From Bacteroidota bacterium (GTDB lineage Bacteria; Bacteroidota; Bacteroidia; JAHEXY01), in assembly GCA_023251875.1 (NCBI GenBank), contig JAHEXY010000001.1:682001-746000 (forward strand): a stretch of DNA of 64,000 bases, given 5' to 3'. Of this stretch, positions 53,883-63,237 are shown piece after piece. The translations under genes and the position numbers were made by a program. Each line of letters opens with the position of its first letter. The first letter of the stretch is position 1. The notes under the pieces were generated by a model. The model ran no database searches and was not told where the DNA came from. It was given only the letters and a program-made list of their open reading frames with translations.

Positions 53883-55037
53883 TTACCCAAACGAAGAACT
53901 TAATTGGAATAATGGTAAGTACATGGATACAAGTATCACAGCAACCATTACTCCTAAAAAGATAATCATAAAGGGTTCTATAAGGCTACCAATAAGGCTT
54001 GTTTGGTGTTCTACTTCTGTACTGTATTGTTCTGATAGTTGATTGAAAATTCTATCTAATTGGTTTACCTCTTCAGCTACTTTTATTAAAGAAATCATTC
54101 TCTTATTATAGATAGGGAAGCCCGACAAGCTTGCATTTAATGATTCGCCTTTAAATATTTTTTCTTCTACAATATCCAAAGAGTGTTCAATAGGATAAAA
54201 CCCAATCATTTTTTTTACCAATCTGATTGCTTCTATCATGGGAGTTTTGGCTCCAATTAATAAGCCCATTGAATGACAAAAACGAGCTAAAAATATTTTT
54301 TGTGTAATTTCTCCCGCAATAGGTGATTTTAATACTAATGAAGAAGATAGTTTTCTATACCAAATTTGGTTTCTTTGGCTATAGATAAATGCTACTGATA
54401 TACCTACAATTGCAAAAAAGTAAACAGAATAGGTTGACATAGCATGAGAAATGTTAATGATCATTTGCGTTACATAGGGTAATTTACCTCCTTTAAATCT
54501 TTTAAATACATCGGTAAACATGGGAACAATAAAATTCATCATAAAAAAGATAGCTCCAATGGAAACTGAAAATACAATAGCCGGATAAGTTAATGCTCCA
54601 ACAACAAGGCGTTTTTGTTTTATTTTTTTTGTAAAAAATGAAGATAATTCAACCAACACTTCCGGCAATTTACCACTCTCTTCGCCTATTCGTAAACTAA
54701 AAAATTCATAAGGAGAAAATTCACCTGATTGTTCTAATGCGTTTGAGAAACTACTTCCACCAATTACAGCATCTTTTATTTTCTTAAATAATAGCCTATC
54801 GCCATCTTTGATTTGTTCGGCTTCTATAAGTTCAAGAGCTGTTTTAATATCAATGCCGGCACCAAATAAGATATTCAGTTCTGAATAAAAGTGTTCTTTC
54901 TTTTGGTCGTCAAGGCCTGATGAACCAAAAAACTTAATATCCTTATTTAAAAAATCGAATATGCCTTTTTCTTCTTTTGGCTTAGTATTTGAAGCCTTAG
55001 GCGATTGAGTTTGTATGTTTGCTAAATCTATGGCCAT
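53883..55037 (-). CDS. Type II secretion / type IV pilus inner-membrane platform protein GspF/PilC
   Basis: 384 residues. Two T2SSF domains are seen: HFYSELNILFGAGIDIKTAL ... LPEVLVELSSFF near 65-165, and FCHSMGLLIGAKTPMIEAIR ... LIEPFMIIFLGVMVAVIL near 265-375. The intervening helix LVVGALTYPAIVFSVSIGAI is one of three membrane segments. It is the inner-membrane platform on which pseudopilins assemble. It is the last gene of a leftward cluster with three pilin-like genes. No GspE ATPase or GspD secretin is visible nearby. Confidence 0.9.
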   Translation of the reverse strand: MAIDLANIQTQSPKASNTKPKEEKGIFDFLNKDIKFFGSSGLDDQKKEHFYSELNILFGAGIDIKTALELIEAEQIKDGDRLLFKKIKDAVIGGSSFSNALEQSGEFSPYEFFSLRIGEESGKLPEVLVELSSFFTKKIKQKRLVVGALTYPAIVFSVSIGAIFFMMNFIVPMFTDVFKRFKGGKLPYVTQMIINISHAMSTYSVYFFAIVGISVAFIYSQRNQIWYRKLSSSLVLKSPIAGEITQKIFLARFCHSMGLLIGAKTPMIEAIRLVKKMIGFYPIEHSLDIVEEKIFKGESLNASLSGFPIYNKRMISLIKVAEEVNQLDRIFNQLSEQYSTEVEHQTSLIGSLIEPFMIIFLGVMVAVILVSMYLPLFQLSSSFG

Positions 55038-55105
55038 TTTAGTTTAAAGTTTAAAGTTTACATGTTCAAAGTTTTTACAATTAAACCTTGACCATTTTCT
55101 AGATT

Positions 55106-55609
55106 CTACTTCGCTAATTCTGTTTCATGGTCCATTAAAAAAGCGGCATCGTATTGCTTTTTATAATGAAAAGTTTGCGTTTGTTTATTGATACCAACAT
55201 TAAATGATACTTCATCAATGAAGTACGGCTCTGCATTAACATCACTATTTTGCATCAAATAACTTATATTTTTTACAGGTACTTTAAATGTATCAATAGA
55301 AAAACTAACCTTTCTTACGATATATTCTGTAGAAAGTTCATAAATCGTTGATCTATTTTCATAATCAATTAATTGAAAGCCATCGTCATTTTTTTTTGCA
55401 TCACGTGCTTTAGAAAAATCACTTGCCATTAAAACATTTAAATACAATGCATCTGCTATTATTTCGTTGCTTGATTTGTATGATCTGTATTGCTTGCTTA
55501 CTATTTCATAGCCACTATAAATAATTCCAAAAGAAATGGAGCTAATGAGCATGGTAATCATGAGCTCAATTAGTGTAAATGCCTGTATTTTTTTGGGGTT
55601 TAATTGCAT
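55106..55609 (-). CDS. Pseudopilin / prepilin-type protein (GspJ-like)
   Basis: 167 residues. The type III signal is MQLNPKKIQA-FTLIELMITM, with the conserved Glu at position +5 and Ala instead of Gly before the cleavage site. The hydrophobic helix is followed by a small beta-rich domain (YIVRKVSFSIDTFKVPVKN), as in minor pseudopilins. It should be processed by a prepilin peptidase and inserted in the inner membrane. It lies 8 bases after the next pilin-like gene in transcription order and 68 bases before gspF. Confidence 0.85.
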   Translation of the reverse strand: MQLNPKKIQAFTLIELMITMLISSISFGIIYSGYEIVSKQYRSYKSSNEIIADALYLNVLMASDFSKARDAKKNDDGFQLIDYENRSTIYELSTEYIVRKVSFSIDTFKVPVKNISYLMQNSDVNAEPYFIDEVSFNVGINKQTQTFHYKKQYDAAFLMDHETELAK

Positions 55610-55617
55610 TTATTTTT

Positions 55618-55980
55618 TCAATTCATTTTATCATAAATCAAAACCAACTCTTTTCTTTCGCCTAATTTTTTTCCGTCATTATCGCGTGCTTCAAAACTCA
55701 TTTGATATAAAAATTCAATATTATTATACGATTCTATTTTTTTAGAAATAAATACATTATCGGTATTTACTTCGGTATCTGCAAAATCTTTATTTTTTTT
55801 TGCTTCAATAGACATTTCATTCATTAATAAATTGGCTTTCATTTTCATACTATTTCTGTTGGAATAAAGGATATTAGTATGTATCATCATCGCAACACCA
55901 ACACTTATAGTAATAATACTGAGTGCCATAAGCACTTCTATTAATGAGGTGGCCGGTATTTTAGTATTCAATTTAACCAT
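55618..55980 (-). CDS. Pseudopilin / prepilin-type protein (GspI-like)
   Basis: 120 residues. The N-terminus MVKLNTKIPA-TSLIEVLMAL is a prepilin-type signal with Glu at +5 and a hydrophobic helix (SIITISVGVAMMIHTNI). The small C-terminal domain has no named fold. The start overlaps the end of the bactofilin-like gene by 13 bases. The +1 residue is Thr, not Phe, and pre-cleavage Ala replaces Gly. Both are tolerated in minor pilins. Confidence 0.8.
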   Translation of the reverse strand: MVKLNTKIPATSLIEVLMALSIITISVGVAMMIHTNILYSNRNSMKMKANLLMNEMSIEAKKNKDFADTEVNTDNVFISKKIESYNNIEFLYQMSFEARDNDGKKLGERKELVLIYDKMN

Positions 55981-57230
55981 TTTGCAATTTGCCTAAAATT
56001 GGATTGGGATATAAGATTAACGCCTACAAAATTTTCTGATAAACGATTGAAGTCAATAGTGGCATTGAGTAAATGATTACCGTATACAGAAGATGCTGTA
56101 GCCAATGTAAATTCATTACAGAAAACACTTCCATAAACACTGCCTTTTATTTCTACTAAACCGTTTGAATAAACTTGTCCGTTTACAATAGCGTTGTTTC
56201 CTATTTGTAGTTTTACTATTTGTTGGTAATTTGCTACTTCTTGGTATTGAAACAAAACTCCTGCTACTTCTGTTTTATCTCTTACTTCAATAATGGATAC
56301 ATCTGCTGATTTATCAAGTTTTATAACACCCAATATAGTGGGATAGGTAAGTTTACAGTTTTCTCCAATAGTAATTGAATCATAAGCAAAAGCCTGAAAA
56401 TTTCCTGTGAAGTTTTTTTCTATTTCTATTTTTCGAGAATAAATTAAAACATCTTTTAATGAGGTTCCTGCACCAATAAAAACAGAAGAATCTGAAACAA
56501 TACAAATATTGCCAGCGTATTTATTACTTAGCATTACAATAGGGTGATCACTGTAAATCAAAATGGTTTTATCGTTAAATGAATGAGTAATAGAATCATC
56601 AACAACTTGTTCATGAATATACAATATGCTATCGTCTAGGCTGAATTGTTTATTCATATAAGTTTTATTGGCTTCGATCATTTTTTTATTAATAGCAGGA
56701 ATAGAACTGTTACTTTCTTTGGCTGTACCATATATCAATTTATCGCCAATATAGGTTTGCCCCTCAATATAAGCGCGTTTTACGCCTGCTTTGGGCAGGA
56801 AACAATTACCTTGAATTACTGTTTTTCCGCAAAGAGAAAGGGCTTTATTTTGGTCAGCCAAATAAAGCGATATTTTGCTGCTGTCGTCAAGTGCTGTACC
56901 AATAAGAGCAACCTGTTTGAAACATTCTTTTCTAATAAATGCTTCTGAAATTCCAAGATCAAATGCTCCCCAATGTTTTTTAATTAAACGAACAGAGTCA
57001 GCTCCATCTTCAAAAAGACATCTAACAACGGTATCTCCTTTTTCAAATAAATCATTTTCGGTAAGAAGAATATTCATGCCACTTTCGGCATTAATTCTCA
57101 CATTATTTTTTGAAAGTGAAGTAAGAATATATGTGCGATTTATATAGGCAAATAAGATTAGACCTGCACTAAGAAAGCCTATCAGCAGAGACATGGTTAT
57201 AGCATAAAACAGAGAGCTTGCCTTGAGCAT
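55968..57230 (-). CDS. PilX/GspK-like membrane protein with bactofilin-like repeats
   Basis: 420 residues. One N-terminal hydrophobic helix (LFYAITMSLLIGFLSAGLIL) is followed by NNVRINAESGMNILLTEN, an AESG-like segment as in PilX/GspK minor pilins. From about residue 230 come short beta-ladder repeats (GNICIVSDSSVFIGAGTSLK, VIKLDKSADVSIIEVRDK, NAIVNGQVYSNGLVEIKGSV) resembling polymer-forming bactofilin/right-handed solenoid motifs. I do not know this architecture from a named family. It is translationally coupled to the next pilin gene and 3 bases after the gene upstream. Confidence 0.65.
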   Translation of the reverse strand: MLKASSLFYAITMSLLIGFLSAGLILFAYINRTYILTSLSKNNVRINAESGMNILLTENDLFEKGDTVVRCLFEDGADSVRLIKKHWGAFDLGISEAFIRKECFKQVALIGTALDDSSKISLYLADQNKALSLCGKTVIQGNCFLPKAGVKRAYIEGQTYIGDKLIYGTAKESNSSIPAINKKMIEANKTYMNKQFSLDDSILYIHEQVVDDSITHSFNDKTILIYSDHPIVMLSNKYAGNICIVSDSSVFIGAGTSLKDVLIYSRKIEIEKNFTGNFQAFAYDSITIGENCKLTYPTILGVIKLDKSADVSIIEVRDKTEVAGVLFQYQEVANYQQIVKLQIGNNAIVNGQVYSNGLVEIKGSVYGSVFCNEFTLATASSVYGNHLLNATIDFNRLSENFVGVNLISQSNFRQIAKWLN

Positions 57231-57233
57231 AGA

Positions 57234-58082
57234 TTAATGATCATTACTGTCTTTTTTTTCATTACCATTATTGTTTTCCTCAGTTTTTTCTGTTTTGGTT
57301 TTAGAAGTGGTATGCGTTTTAGATTTTGAAGCAGGGCTACTTTGCTGACTGTTTTGGTTTGAATCATCCTGATGAGCCGAACTTGTTTTTGATTTTTTAG
57401 AAGGAGCCTTGTTTTCTTTTTCTTCAACAACAACTTTTTCTTTACTTTCTTGAGTCGTTATTTCTTCTGATTTTTTTTCTCCTTTTTCTTTTTTCTTCTT
57501 TTTTATTTTGTTTAAGAGTTTATTGTACCATAAATCTTCCTTGTTTTTTGGTGTAACTTCTTTGCCTGCTTTATACTTGGTTGTTTGTATAATGGCATTG
57601 TCATCTCCATATGTATACACATTACCACAAAATTTTCCGTTTTTATTGCATCCTTGTTTTACTATTCTACTTTGCTTGTCAAATTCTTTATAGGGGCCAT
57701 TTAATGCTCCCATATTCCATGTTTCTGAACGCATTAAATGCCCCTCAACATCCCATGCTTTCCATTTTCCGCTTTTAATCCCTTTTTTAAACGAACCTTG
57801 TTCCTTTAAATTTTTGTTTGCATAATTTGAAGTGTATTTTCCCTGGAGAAGTTTGCCACTATATCCTCCTTGGGTATGAATAATGCTATTTGCTGAATAC
57901 CAGAAATAAGTAATGCTTTCATTGGGTTCAAAATTTATTTTGTTGACCATTACATCAACATATTCAATATAATCAGGATGATTAACAGATGTTGAATAGA
58001 TTTTAACATTCGCATCTTGCGCTTGTGCCCATACTTGTATGAAAAAGAATAGGGATAAAGTAAGCGATACTAGTACTTTCAT
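57234..58082 (-). CDS. Exported MORN/YwqK-like protein with Lys/Ser-rich tail
   Basis: 282 residues. Signal peptide MKVLVSLTLSLFFFIQVWAQ. Residues 75-165 carry MORN-like repeats (GYSGKLLQGKYTSNYANKN, GSFKKGIKSGKWKAWDVEG, GALNGPYKEFDKQSRIVKQ) as in YwqK-type proteins. From about 190 the tail is low-complexity Lys/Glu/Ser/Thr (NKIKKKKKEKGEKK, then TSKTKTEKTEENNNGNEKK), predicted disordered. It is first in the leftward pseudopilin cluster, 3 bases before the PilX-like gene. The function is unknown. Confidence 0.75.
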   Translation of the reverse strand: MKVLVSLTLSLFFFIQVWAQAQDANVKIYSTSVNHPDYIEYVDVMVNKINFEPNESITYFWYSANSIIHTQGGYSGKLLQGKYTSNYANKNLKEQGSFKKGIKSGKWKAWDVEGHLMRSETWNMGALNGPYKEFDKQSRIVKQGCNKNGKFCGNVYTYGDDNAIIQTTKYKAGKEVTPKNKEDLWYNKLLNKIKKKKKEKGEKKSEEITTQESKEKVVVEEKENKAPSKKSKTSSAHQDDSNQNSQQSSPASKSKTHTTSKTKTEKTEENNNGNEKKDSNDH

Positions 58083-58176
58083 AAGCTTGTCTTTTAGGGT
58101 TCAAATTAAAAACAACGGTATGATACAAAAAAATAAGGAAGTACAAAAATTTCGAATGAGTTTTTACATAATTAAG

Positions 58177-58203
58177 ACACGAATTTCACGAATGAACACG
58201 AAT
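58177..58203. repeat. CACGAATTTCACGAAT-type repeat
   Basis: ACACGAATTTCACGAATG followed by AACACGAAT is a short three-unit repeat of a wording common between genes in many Bacteroidota. It lies in the 143-base gap between the MORN-like gene and the NDP-sugar dehydratase. It occurs once in this window. Confidence 0.6.
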
Positions 58204-58225
58204 AGAGTTAGTGTGAAAATTATAT

Positions 58226-60109
58226 TTAAGAATTGATTTTGTCTAATTCTTCATAAGGAGAATTATTGCTTACATATTCCGGAACAATAGTTTTCATTTT
58301 TCTTACTACTTCTGTGCTATTGCCTTTATATGCAAGTGTCACCAGGTATTTTATTTCTTGACTTACTTGAGAGAATTCGTATTCTCTTACTTTAGCAATC
58401 ATAATTCTGGGATGATGAGTAGGTAGTGTATGTTCTTCTTTATTAAGAAGCTCTTCGTATAATTTTTCTCCCGGCCTTAAACCTGTGTATACAATCTTAA
58501 TATCCTTGTCAACTTTTAGTTTTGCAAGGGTAATCATTTTATGAGCCAGATCAAGAATTTTTATGGATTGGCCCATATCAAAGATGAAAATTTCTCCTCC
58601 TTTTCCCATAGCTCCTGCTTCAATTACCAATTGGCATGCTTCGGGAATGGTCATAAAATAGCGAGTAATTTCAGGATGTGTAAGGGTAATAGGTCCGCCC
58701 TTTTCTATTTGAGATTTAAACCTTGGAATTACAGATCCGTTTGAACCTAACACATTGCCAAATCGTGTAGTAATAAAATGAGTATGGGTTATTGCATTTA
58801 AAGATTGAATATATATTTCAGCAATTCGTTTTGATGCACCCATAATTCCGGTTGGGTTTACCGCTTTGTCTGTTGAAATCATTACAAATTCCGTAACACA
58901 ATATTTACTGGCCATATCTGCCATATTGATGGTTCCTTGAATATTGGTAATAATAGCTTCAGAAGGATTGTTTTCAAGCATGGGCACATGCTTATATGCA
59001 GCGGCATGAAAAACAACCTGCGGTCTGTATTGCTCAAATAAGGATTCAATTCTTTCTCTATTTCTAATGTCTCCTAAAATTATTTCATAATTAATAAAAT
59101 GATAATTTTCTTGTAAATCAAGCTCTAAATCGTACAATTGAGTTTCTGCAATATCGAGCAGTATAAGCTTTGCAGGGTGAAATAAAATAATTTGTCTTAC
59201 CAATTCGCTTCCAATTGAACCGGCAGCTCCGGTAATCAATACTACTTTATTTTCTAGCTTTATCTGTATTTTTTCTTTGTCAAGTTTTATGGTATCTCTT
59301 TCGAGTAAATCATCAATGTTAATAGTTCTAATTTGCTTAAAACTTAGTTCTCCGTTTATCCAACTTGATGGTGCTGGAACGTTTAAAACACGTGTATTGT
59401 GTTTTAAACAAATTTCAGCGATGTATTGTTTTTTAGATGGCGCAATTTCAGGTGTTGAAATAATAACGTGAACTACTTCATTCTTTTTTAGTAAAGTGTC
59501 TAATTGAGCAAGATCGTAAACAGGAATACCGCCAAGCTTTCTACTGCCTTTTGATTGGTTGTCGTCAATAAATGCTAATACTTTGTAACGCGAACCTGTA
59601 TCACGATCAAGGGCTGTTTTAGAAATTAAAGCATAATGCTCGGTTCCATAAATAATAACACTTCGCCTTAGAGATGATGTATTGATTAATTGCGCATGCA
59701 GTTCTTTTACCATTAAACGGCCCGATGTCATTACAAAAACAGTGGTAATAAAATCAATAATGAGAATTGAAAAAGGGATGAAAAACTTATGAACATAATA
59801 ATGCGAAATGAAATTAATGAGGGAAAGAATGAGTGTACCCGTTAAGCTCACTAAAAAAATCCGTTGAGCATCTGCAGCACTTGTATACCTTACTATACCT
59901 GCATAGGTTTTACCAATGTATGATAATATTGCTCTTACACTCACTACACAAATTATAGCTAATGGTAATTTTCTAAACCAATATTCCTCTTGTGGAATTG
60001 AAAAATTAAATCGAAGTAAATAAGCTGAAAAAATAGATACTGCAACAATAAGCATGTCTATTACAAAAACCAACCAACGGGGACTATTTTTCTCTGAGAA
60101 TAAAAACAC
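58226..60109 (-). CDS. Polysaccharide biosynthesis NDP-sugar 4,6-dehydratase (CapD/WbpM/PglF-like)
   Basis: 627 residues. Four N-terminal membrane helices (residues 10-130), then a CoA-binding-like Rossmann domain (VIIYGTEHYALISKTALDRD), then an extended SDR domain with VLITGAAGSIGSELVRQI near residue 290. The catalytic region STDKAVNPTGIMGASKRIAE has Met in place of the usual SDR Tyr, as in WbpM-type 4,6-dehydratases. RFGNVLGSNGSVIPRFKSQI and YTGLRPGEKLYEELL complete the family pattern. It probably converts UDP-GlcNAc to a 4-keto-6-deoxy sugar for surface polysaccharide. It stands alone here. Confidence 0.92.
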   Translation of the reverse strand: MFLFSEKNSPRWLVFVIDMLIVAVSIFSAYLLRFNFSIPQEEYWFRKLPLAIICVVSVRAILSYIGKTYAGIVRYTSAADAQRIFLVSLTGTLILSLINFISHYYVHKFFIPFSILIIDFITTVFVMTSGRLMVKELHAQLINTSSLRRSVIIYGTEHYALISKTALDRDTGSRYKVLAFIDDNQSKGSRKLGGIPVYDLAQLDTLLKKNEVVHVIISTPEIAPSKKQYIAEICLKHNTRVLNVPAPSSWINGELSFKQIRTINIDDLLERDTIKLDKEKIQIKLENKVVLITGAAGSIGSELVRQIILFHPAKLILLDIAETQLYDLELDLQENYHFINYEIILGDIRNRERIESLFEQYRPQVVFHAAAYKHVPMLENNPSEAIITNIQGTINMADMASKYCVTEFVMISTDKAVNPTGIMGASKRIAEIYIQSLNAITHTHFITTRFGNVLGSNGSVIPRFKSQIEKGGPITLTHPEITRYFMTIPEACQLVIEAGAMGKGGEIFIFDMGQSIKILDLAHKMITLAKLKVDKDIKIVYTGLRPGEKLYEELLNKEEHTLPTHHPRIMIAKVREYEFSQVSQEIKYLVTLAYKGNSTEVVRKMKTIVPEYVSNNSPYEELDKINS

Positions 60110-60202
60110 TTAATTAATTTATGATTTAAGACTTATGATTTACGAATGAGCCAATTGCAAAGGTAAAGCAATTTAACAATTTAACAATTAAGCATTAATT
60201 TA

Positions 60203-60210
60203 TAACTTTG
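60203..60210 (+). promoter_or_regulatory. Possible -7 box (TAACTTTG) for gcvT
   Basis: TAACTTTG fits the Bacteroidota -7 consensus TAnnTTTG. It lies 10 bases before the ATG at 60221 and 16 before a second in-frame ATG at 60227. With such a short leader the second ATG is a plausible start. Confidence 0.5.
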
Positions 60211-60220
60211 TAAAAAAAAT

Positions 60221-61405
60221 ATGCTTATGAAGAATACTGCCCTTACTCAATTACATGAAAAATTAGGAGCTAAAATGGTTCCCTTTGCCGGATACAACAT
60301 GCCTGTTCAATATGAAGGCTTAAATGCCGAACATGAAACGGTGCGTAATGGAGTTGGAGTTTTTGATGTTTCTCACATGGGGGAATTTATTATAAGAGGT
60401 AAGCATGCTTTTGATTTGATACAAAAAATTACTTCGAACGATGTTTCTAAACTTATTGACGGTAAAATACAATACAGTTGTTTCCCAAATGATAAAGGGG
60501 GTATTGTTGATGATTTATTGGTATACAGAATAGATTCGCAAACATACATGTTGGTTGTAAATGCATCTAACATTGAAAAAGATTGGAATTGGGTTAAATC
60601 TCATAATACCTGGGGTGATGAAGAAGATGAAAGTACCAATGATTATTCATTAGAAAATAATGAGAACGGAGATACTGTAGTTATGAAGCGCACCCACAAA
60701 AAGGTGGAAATGATTGATATTTCTGATAAAACCAGTTTATTGGCTGTGCAAGGGCCTAAAGCAATGGCTGCTTTACAAAAGCTTACCGATATTAATCTTT
60801 CGGCAATGGAATATTATAGTTTTAAGAAAGGTAAATTTGCGGGTATTGATAATGTTCTTATTTCTGCAACGGGTTATACGGGAGCAGGAGGCTTTGAAGT
60901 TTATTTCGAAAACGAACAAGCAGAACACATGTGGAATAAAATTTTTGAAGCAGGAAAAGAATTTGGTATTAAACCAATTGGTTTAGGAGCAAGAGATACG
61001 CTGAGGTTAGAAATGGGATATTGCCTTTATGGAAATGATATTGATGATAGTACCTCTCCAATTGCTGCCGGCTTGGGTTGGATTACTAAATTCACCAAAG
61101 AATTTACCAATTCTAAAACCTTATCAGAACAAAAAAATAAAGGCACTGAAAGTAAATTAGTAGGCTTTGAAATGATTGATCGTGGTATTCCTCGTCATGA
61201 TTATCCTATTGTTGATGCACAAAATAATGTAATTGGCAAAGTTACTTCGGGAACCATGTCACCAACGCTTAAATTAGGAATTGGTATGGGTTATGTAAAA
61301 ACCCCTTTCTCAAAATTAGATACCGAAATTTTTGTTCAAATACGAGATAAAGCTATTAAAGCCAAAGTGGTAAAAATTCCATTCGTAAAATCGGGTGTAG
61401 CTTAA
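60221..61405 (+). CDS. gcvT: Aminomethyltransferase (glycine cleavage system T protein)
   Basis: 394 residues. T protein transfers the methylene group of aminomethylated lipoyl-GcvH to tetrahydrofolate, releasing ammonia. Seen are [20 protein letters not shown] near 45, [20 protein letters not shown] near 90, [31 protein letters not shown] near 215, [18 protein letters not shown] near 262 and [19 protein letters not shown] near 318. It is about 25 residues longer than usual because of an acidic insertion at about residues 130-160 (60609-60702: [20 protein letters not shown] and on). The stop codon lies within the left arm of a palindromic element. Confidence 0.95.
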   Translation: MLMKNTALTQLHEKLGAKMVPFAGYNMPVQYEGLNAEHETVRNGVGVFDVSHMGEFIIRGKHAFDLIQKITSNDVSKLIDGKIQYSCFPNDKGGIVDDLLVYRIDSQTYMLVVNASNIEKDWNWVKSHNTWGDEEDESTNDYSLENNENGDTVVMKRTHKKVEMIDISDKTSLLAVQGPKAMAALQKLTDINLSAMEYYSFKKGKFAGIDNVLISATGYTGAGGFEVYFENEQAEHMWNKIFEAGKEFGIKPIGLGARDTLRLEMGYCLYGNDIDDSTSPIAAGLGWITKFTKEFTNSKTLSEQKNKGTESKLVGFEMIDRGIPRHDYPIVDAQNNVIGKVTSGTMSPTLKLGIGMGYVKTPFSKLDTEIFVQIRDKAIKAKVVKIPFVKSGVA

Positions 61406-61501
61406 GAGCAGTTCTGAAAATTACAATTTGTGACCCTCTCTTTGAGAGGGATTAAGGGAGAGAGGAAGCTAAAAAATACAATTTTTAGAACTGCTCTTAA
61501 G
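61401..61501. mobile_element. ~101-bp MITE-like palindromic element (copy 2)
   Basis: Perfect 15-bp outer arms CTTAAGAGCAGTTCT (61401-61415) and AGAACTGCTCTTAAG (61487-61501). The interior shares ATTACAATTTGTG, CCCTCTC-TTT-GAGAGGG and ATTAAGGGAGAG with copy 1 at 42491-42593. It overlaps the gcvT stop codon and lies between convergent genes, so it probably acts as a bidirectional terminator. Confidence 0.85.
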
Positions 61502-61512
61502 AGATTTTAAAA

Positions 61513-63129
61513 TTATCTCTTTACAATTTTAAATGTTGAATAAGAATTATTGGAGACTACATTAAGCAAATACATTCCACTAGGTTGATTGCTGAGATTC
61601 AATTGAAGGTAATCTTTACCATCACTTACTTTTTCAATTTCTATTACCTGCCCCAAAGCATTAGTAATTATTAGTTGAGAAGTTTTTTCTTTACCCTTTA
61701 TTTCCAAAGTAAATGCTCCTTCGGTAGGGTTAGGAAATGCAATTATAGTTGGCGCATTAATGGTTGTATTTATAATTCCTGAAGTAATATTGGTATAGGA
61801 TGTAATATAAACATCCGTTAAACCTTGACAAGTTAAGGTATCGGTACCCAGAGCTAGGCTGTTTTCAAAAGTGCCCCCTAAATAAATATTTCCTGAAGTA
61901 TCAGTTGCAATAGCATTGCCATATTCATAATAGGTACTGCCAAATTGCTGGGCCCAAAACAGATCTCCATTTTCAGTATATTTTGCAATAAAGGCATCAT
62001 CGCCCCCAGCGCTTTGCATTTGAGTGCCATCATAAAAAGTTACAAGACTATCTTTAATAGCTCCAGTTATATAGGCATTGTCGTCTTTATCTACATTTAT
62101 GTCAAATGTATAATCATAATCCGCACCACCACCTCTACTGCTCCATTGGTAAGTTCCCGCAGTGTCAAATAGACTTATAAAGAAATCACTTTCACCACGA
62201 TTCCATAAAGTGTCGGATTCAAATGTTAGGATATAATCAGTATAGTTTCCTGTTAAATAAAAATAACCATTGCTTGTAGTGGCAATTCCTGATGTGTAAT
62301 CATAGTTTGTTCCACCGTAATTTTTGTGCCATACTATATTGCCTGATGAATCGTACTTTAATATCAAGGCATCTGTTAAGCCAGTACTTAATACAGTATC
62401 GTTATTTATTAATAAAGTGTCATTAAAATATCCCGATAGGTAAATATTGCTGTTATTGTCACAAGCAATACCTGTAATGTTATCATTTTCGCTGCCCCCT
62501 GCTTGTTGAACCCATCTAAAAGTACCTTCACTTGTATAGCTAGTCACAAAAATATCATCTAATCCAACACTTGTCACACTTGTAGTATCAAAAGAAGCAG
62601 AGCTGTTAAAAACTCCTGCTACATATACATTTCCTACTGCATCAGTAGTAATCGCATTTGCTTCATCAATGTGTATTCCTCCCACGTGTTCAACCCAAAT
62701 TAAATTGCCTGCAGTATCATATTTAGAAATAAAAATATCTCTTGCGCCATCACTGGCAATACTATTGTTTTCAAATGAGGCATTATCTTCAAAATATCCA
62801 GTTACATAAATATATCCTGCTGTATCTACACTTATACTTTTAGCAACATCTTCAGCACTACCGCCTGCTTGTATAGCCCATAAACAATTACCTGATGAGT
62901 TGTATTTGGCAATAAACATATCATAAGCGCCTGCACTAGTAAGAGAATTTGATCCTATATTAATTGTTTTCTCAAACCATCCACAAGTATAAATATTACC
63001 GGCAGCATCTGTTTTTATATTGCCAATATAATCTGCTCCAGCACTCGAAAGTTGTTGAGTCCAATTGGTAGTTTGGGCAAAAGATTGAAAAGAAAAAATG
63101 GAAATTATTGCAATGATAAAAATTCTCAT
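61513..63129 (-). CDS. T9SS-secreted SBBP beta-propeller protein
   Basis: 538 residues from the ATG at 63127-63129; an earlier in-frame ATG at 63231 would precede the signal peptide by 34 residues. The signal peptide is MRIFIIAIISIFSFQSFAQ. About nine SBBP-type repeats follow, each of the form D--GN-Y--G-F--S and -DIFI-KYD-GN-(L/I)W--H-GG (e.g. DTAGYIYVTGYFEDNASF). The C-terminus is a T9SS sorting domain: IAFPNPTEGAFTLEIKGKE to QPSGMYLLNVVSNNSYSTF. It should be exported across the outer membrane. Its role is unknown. Confidence 0.9.
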   Translation of the reverse strand: MRIFIIAIISIFSFQSFAQTTNWTQQLSSAGADYIGNIKTDAAGNIYTCGWFEKTINIGSNSLTSAGAYDMFIAKYNSSGNCLWAIQAGGSAEDVAKSISVDTAGYIYVTGYFEDNASFENNSIASDGARDIFISKYDTAGNLIWVEHVGGIHIDEANAITTDAVGNVYVAGVFNSSASFDTTSVTSVGLDDIFVTSYTSEGTFRWVQQAGGSENDNITGIACDNNSNIYLSGYFNDTLLINNDTVLSTGLTDALILKYDSSGNIVWHKNYGGTNYDYTSGIATTSNGYFYLTGNYTDYILTFESDTLWNRGESDFFISLFDTAGTYQWSSRGGGADYDYTFDINVDKDDNAYITGAIKDSLVTFYDGTQMQSAGGDDAFIAKYTENGDLFWAQQFGSTYYEYGNAIATDTSGNIYLGGTFENSLALGTDTLTCQGLTDVYITSYTNITSGIINTTINAPTIIAFPNPTEGAFTLEIKGKEKTSQLIITNALGQVIEIEKVSDGKDYLQLNLSNQPSGMYLLNVVSNNSYSTFKIVKR

Positions 63130-63237
63130 AAAGAAATAATATAGATGAATTGTTATTGAGTATTTACAAATAGACTTTAAAATTAAGAAATTAATTGAGA
63201 GAAGGAGTTTATTGTAATAGTATAATATCAAATTAGA

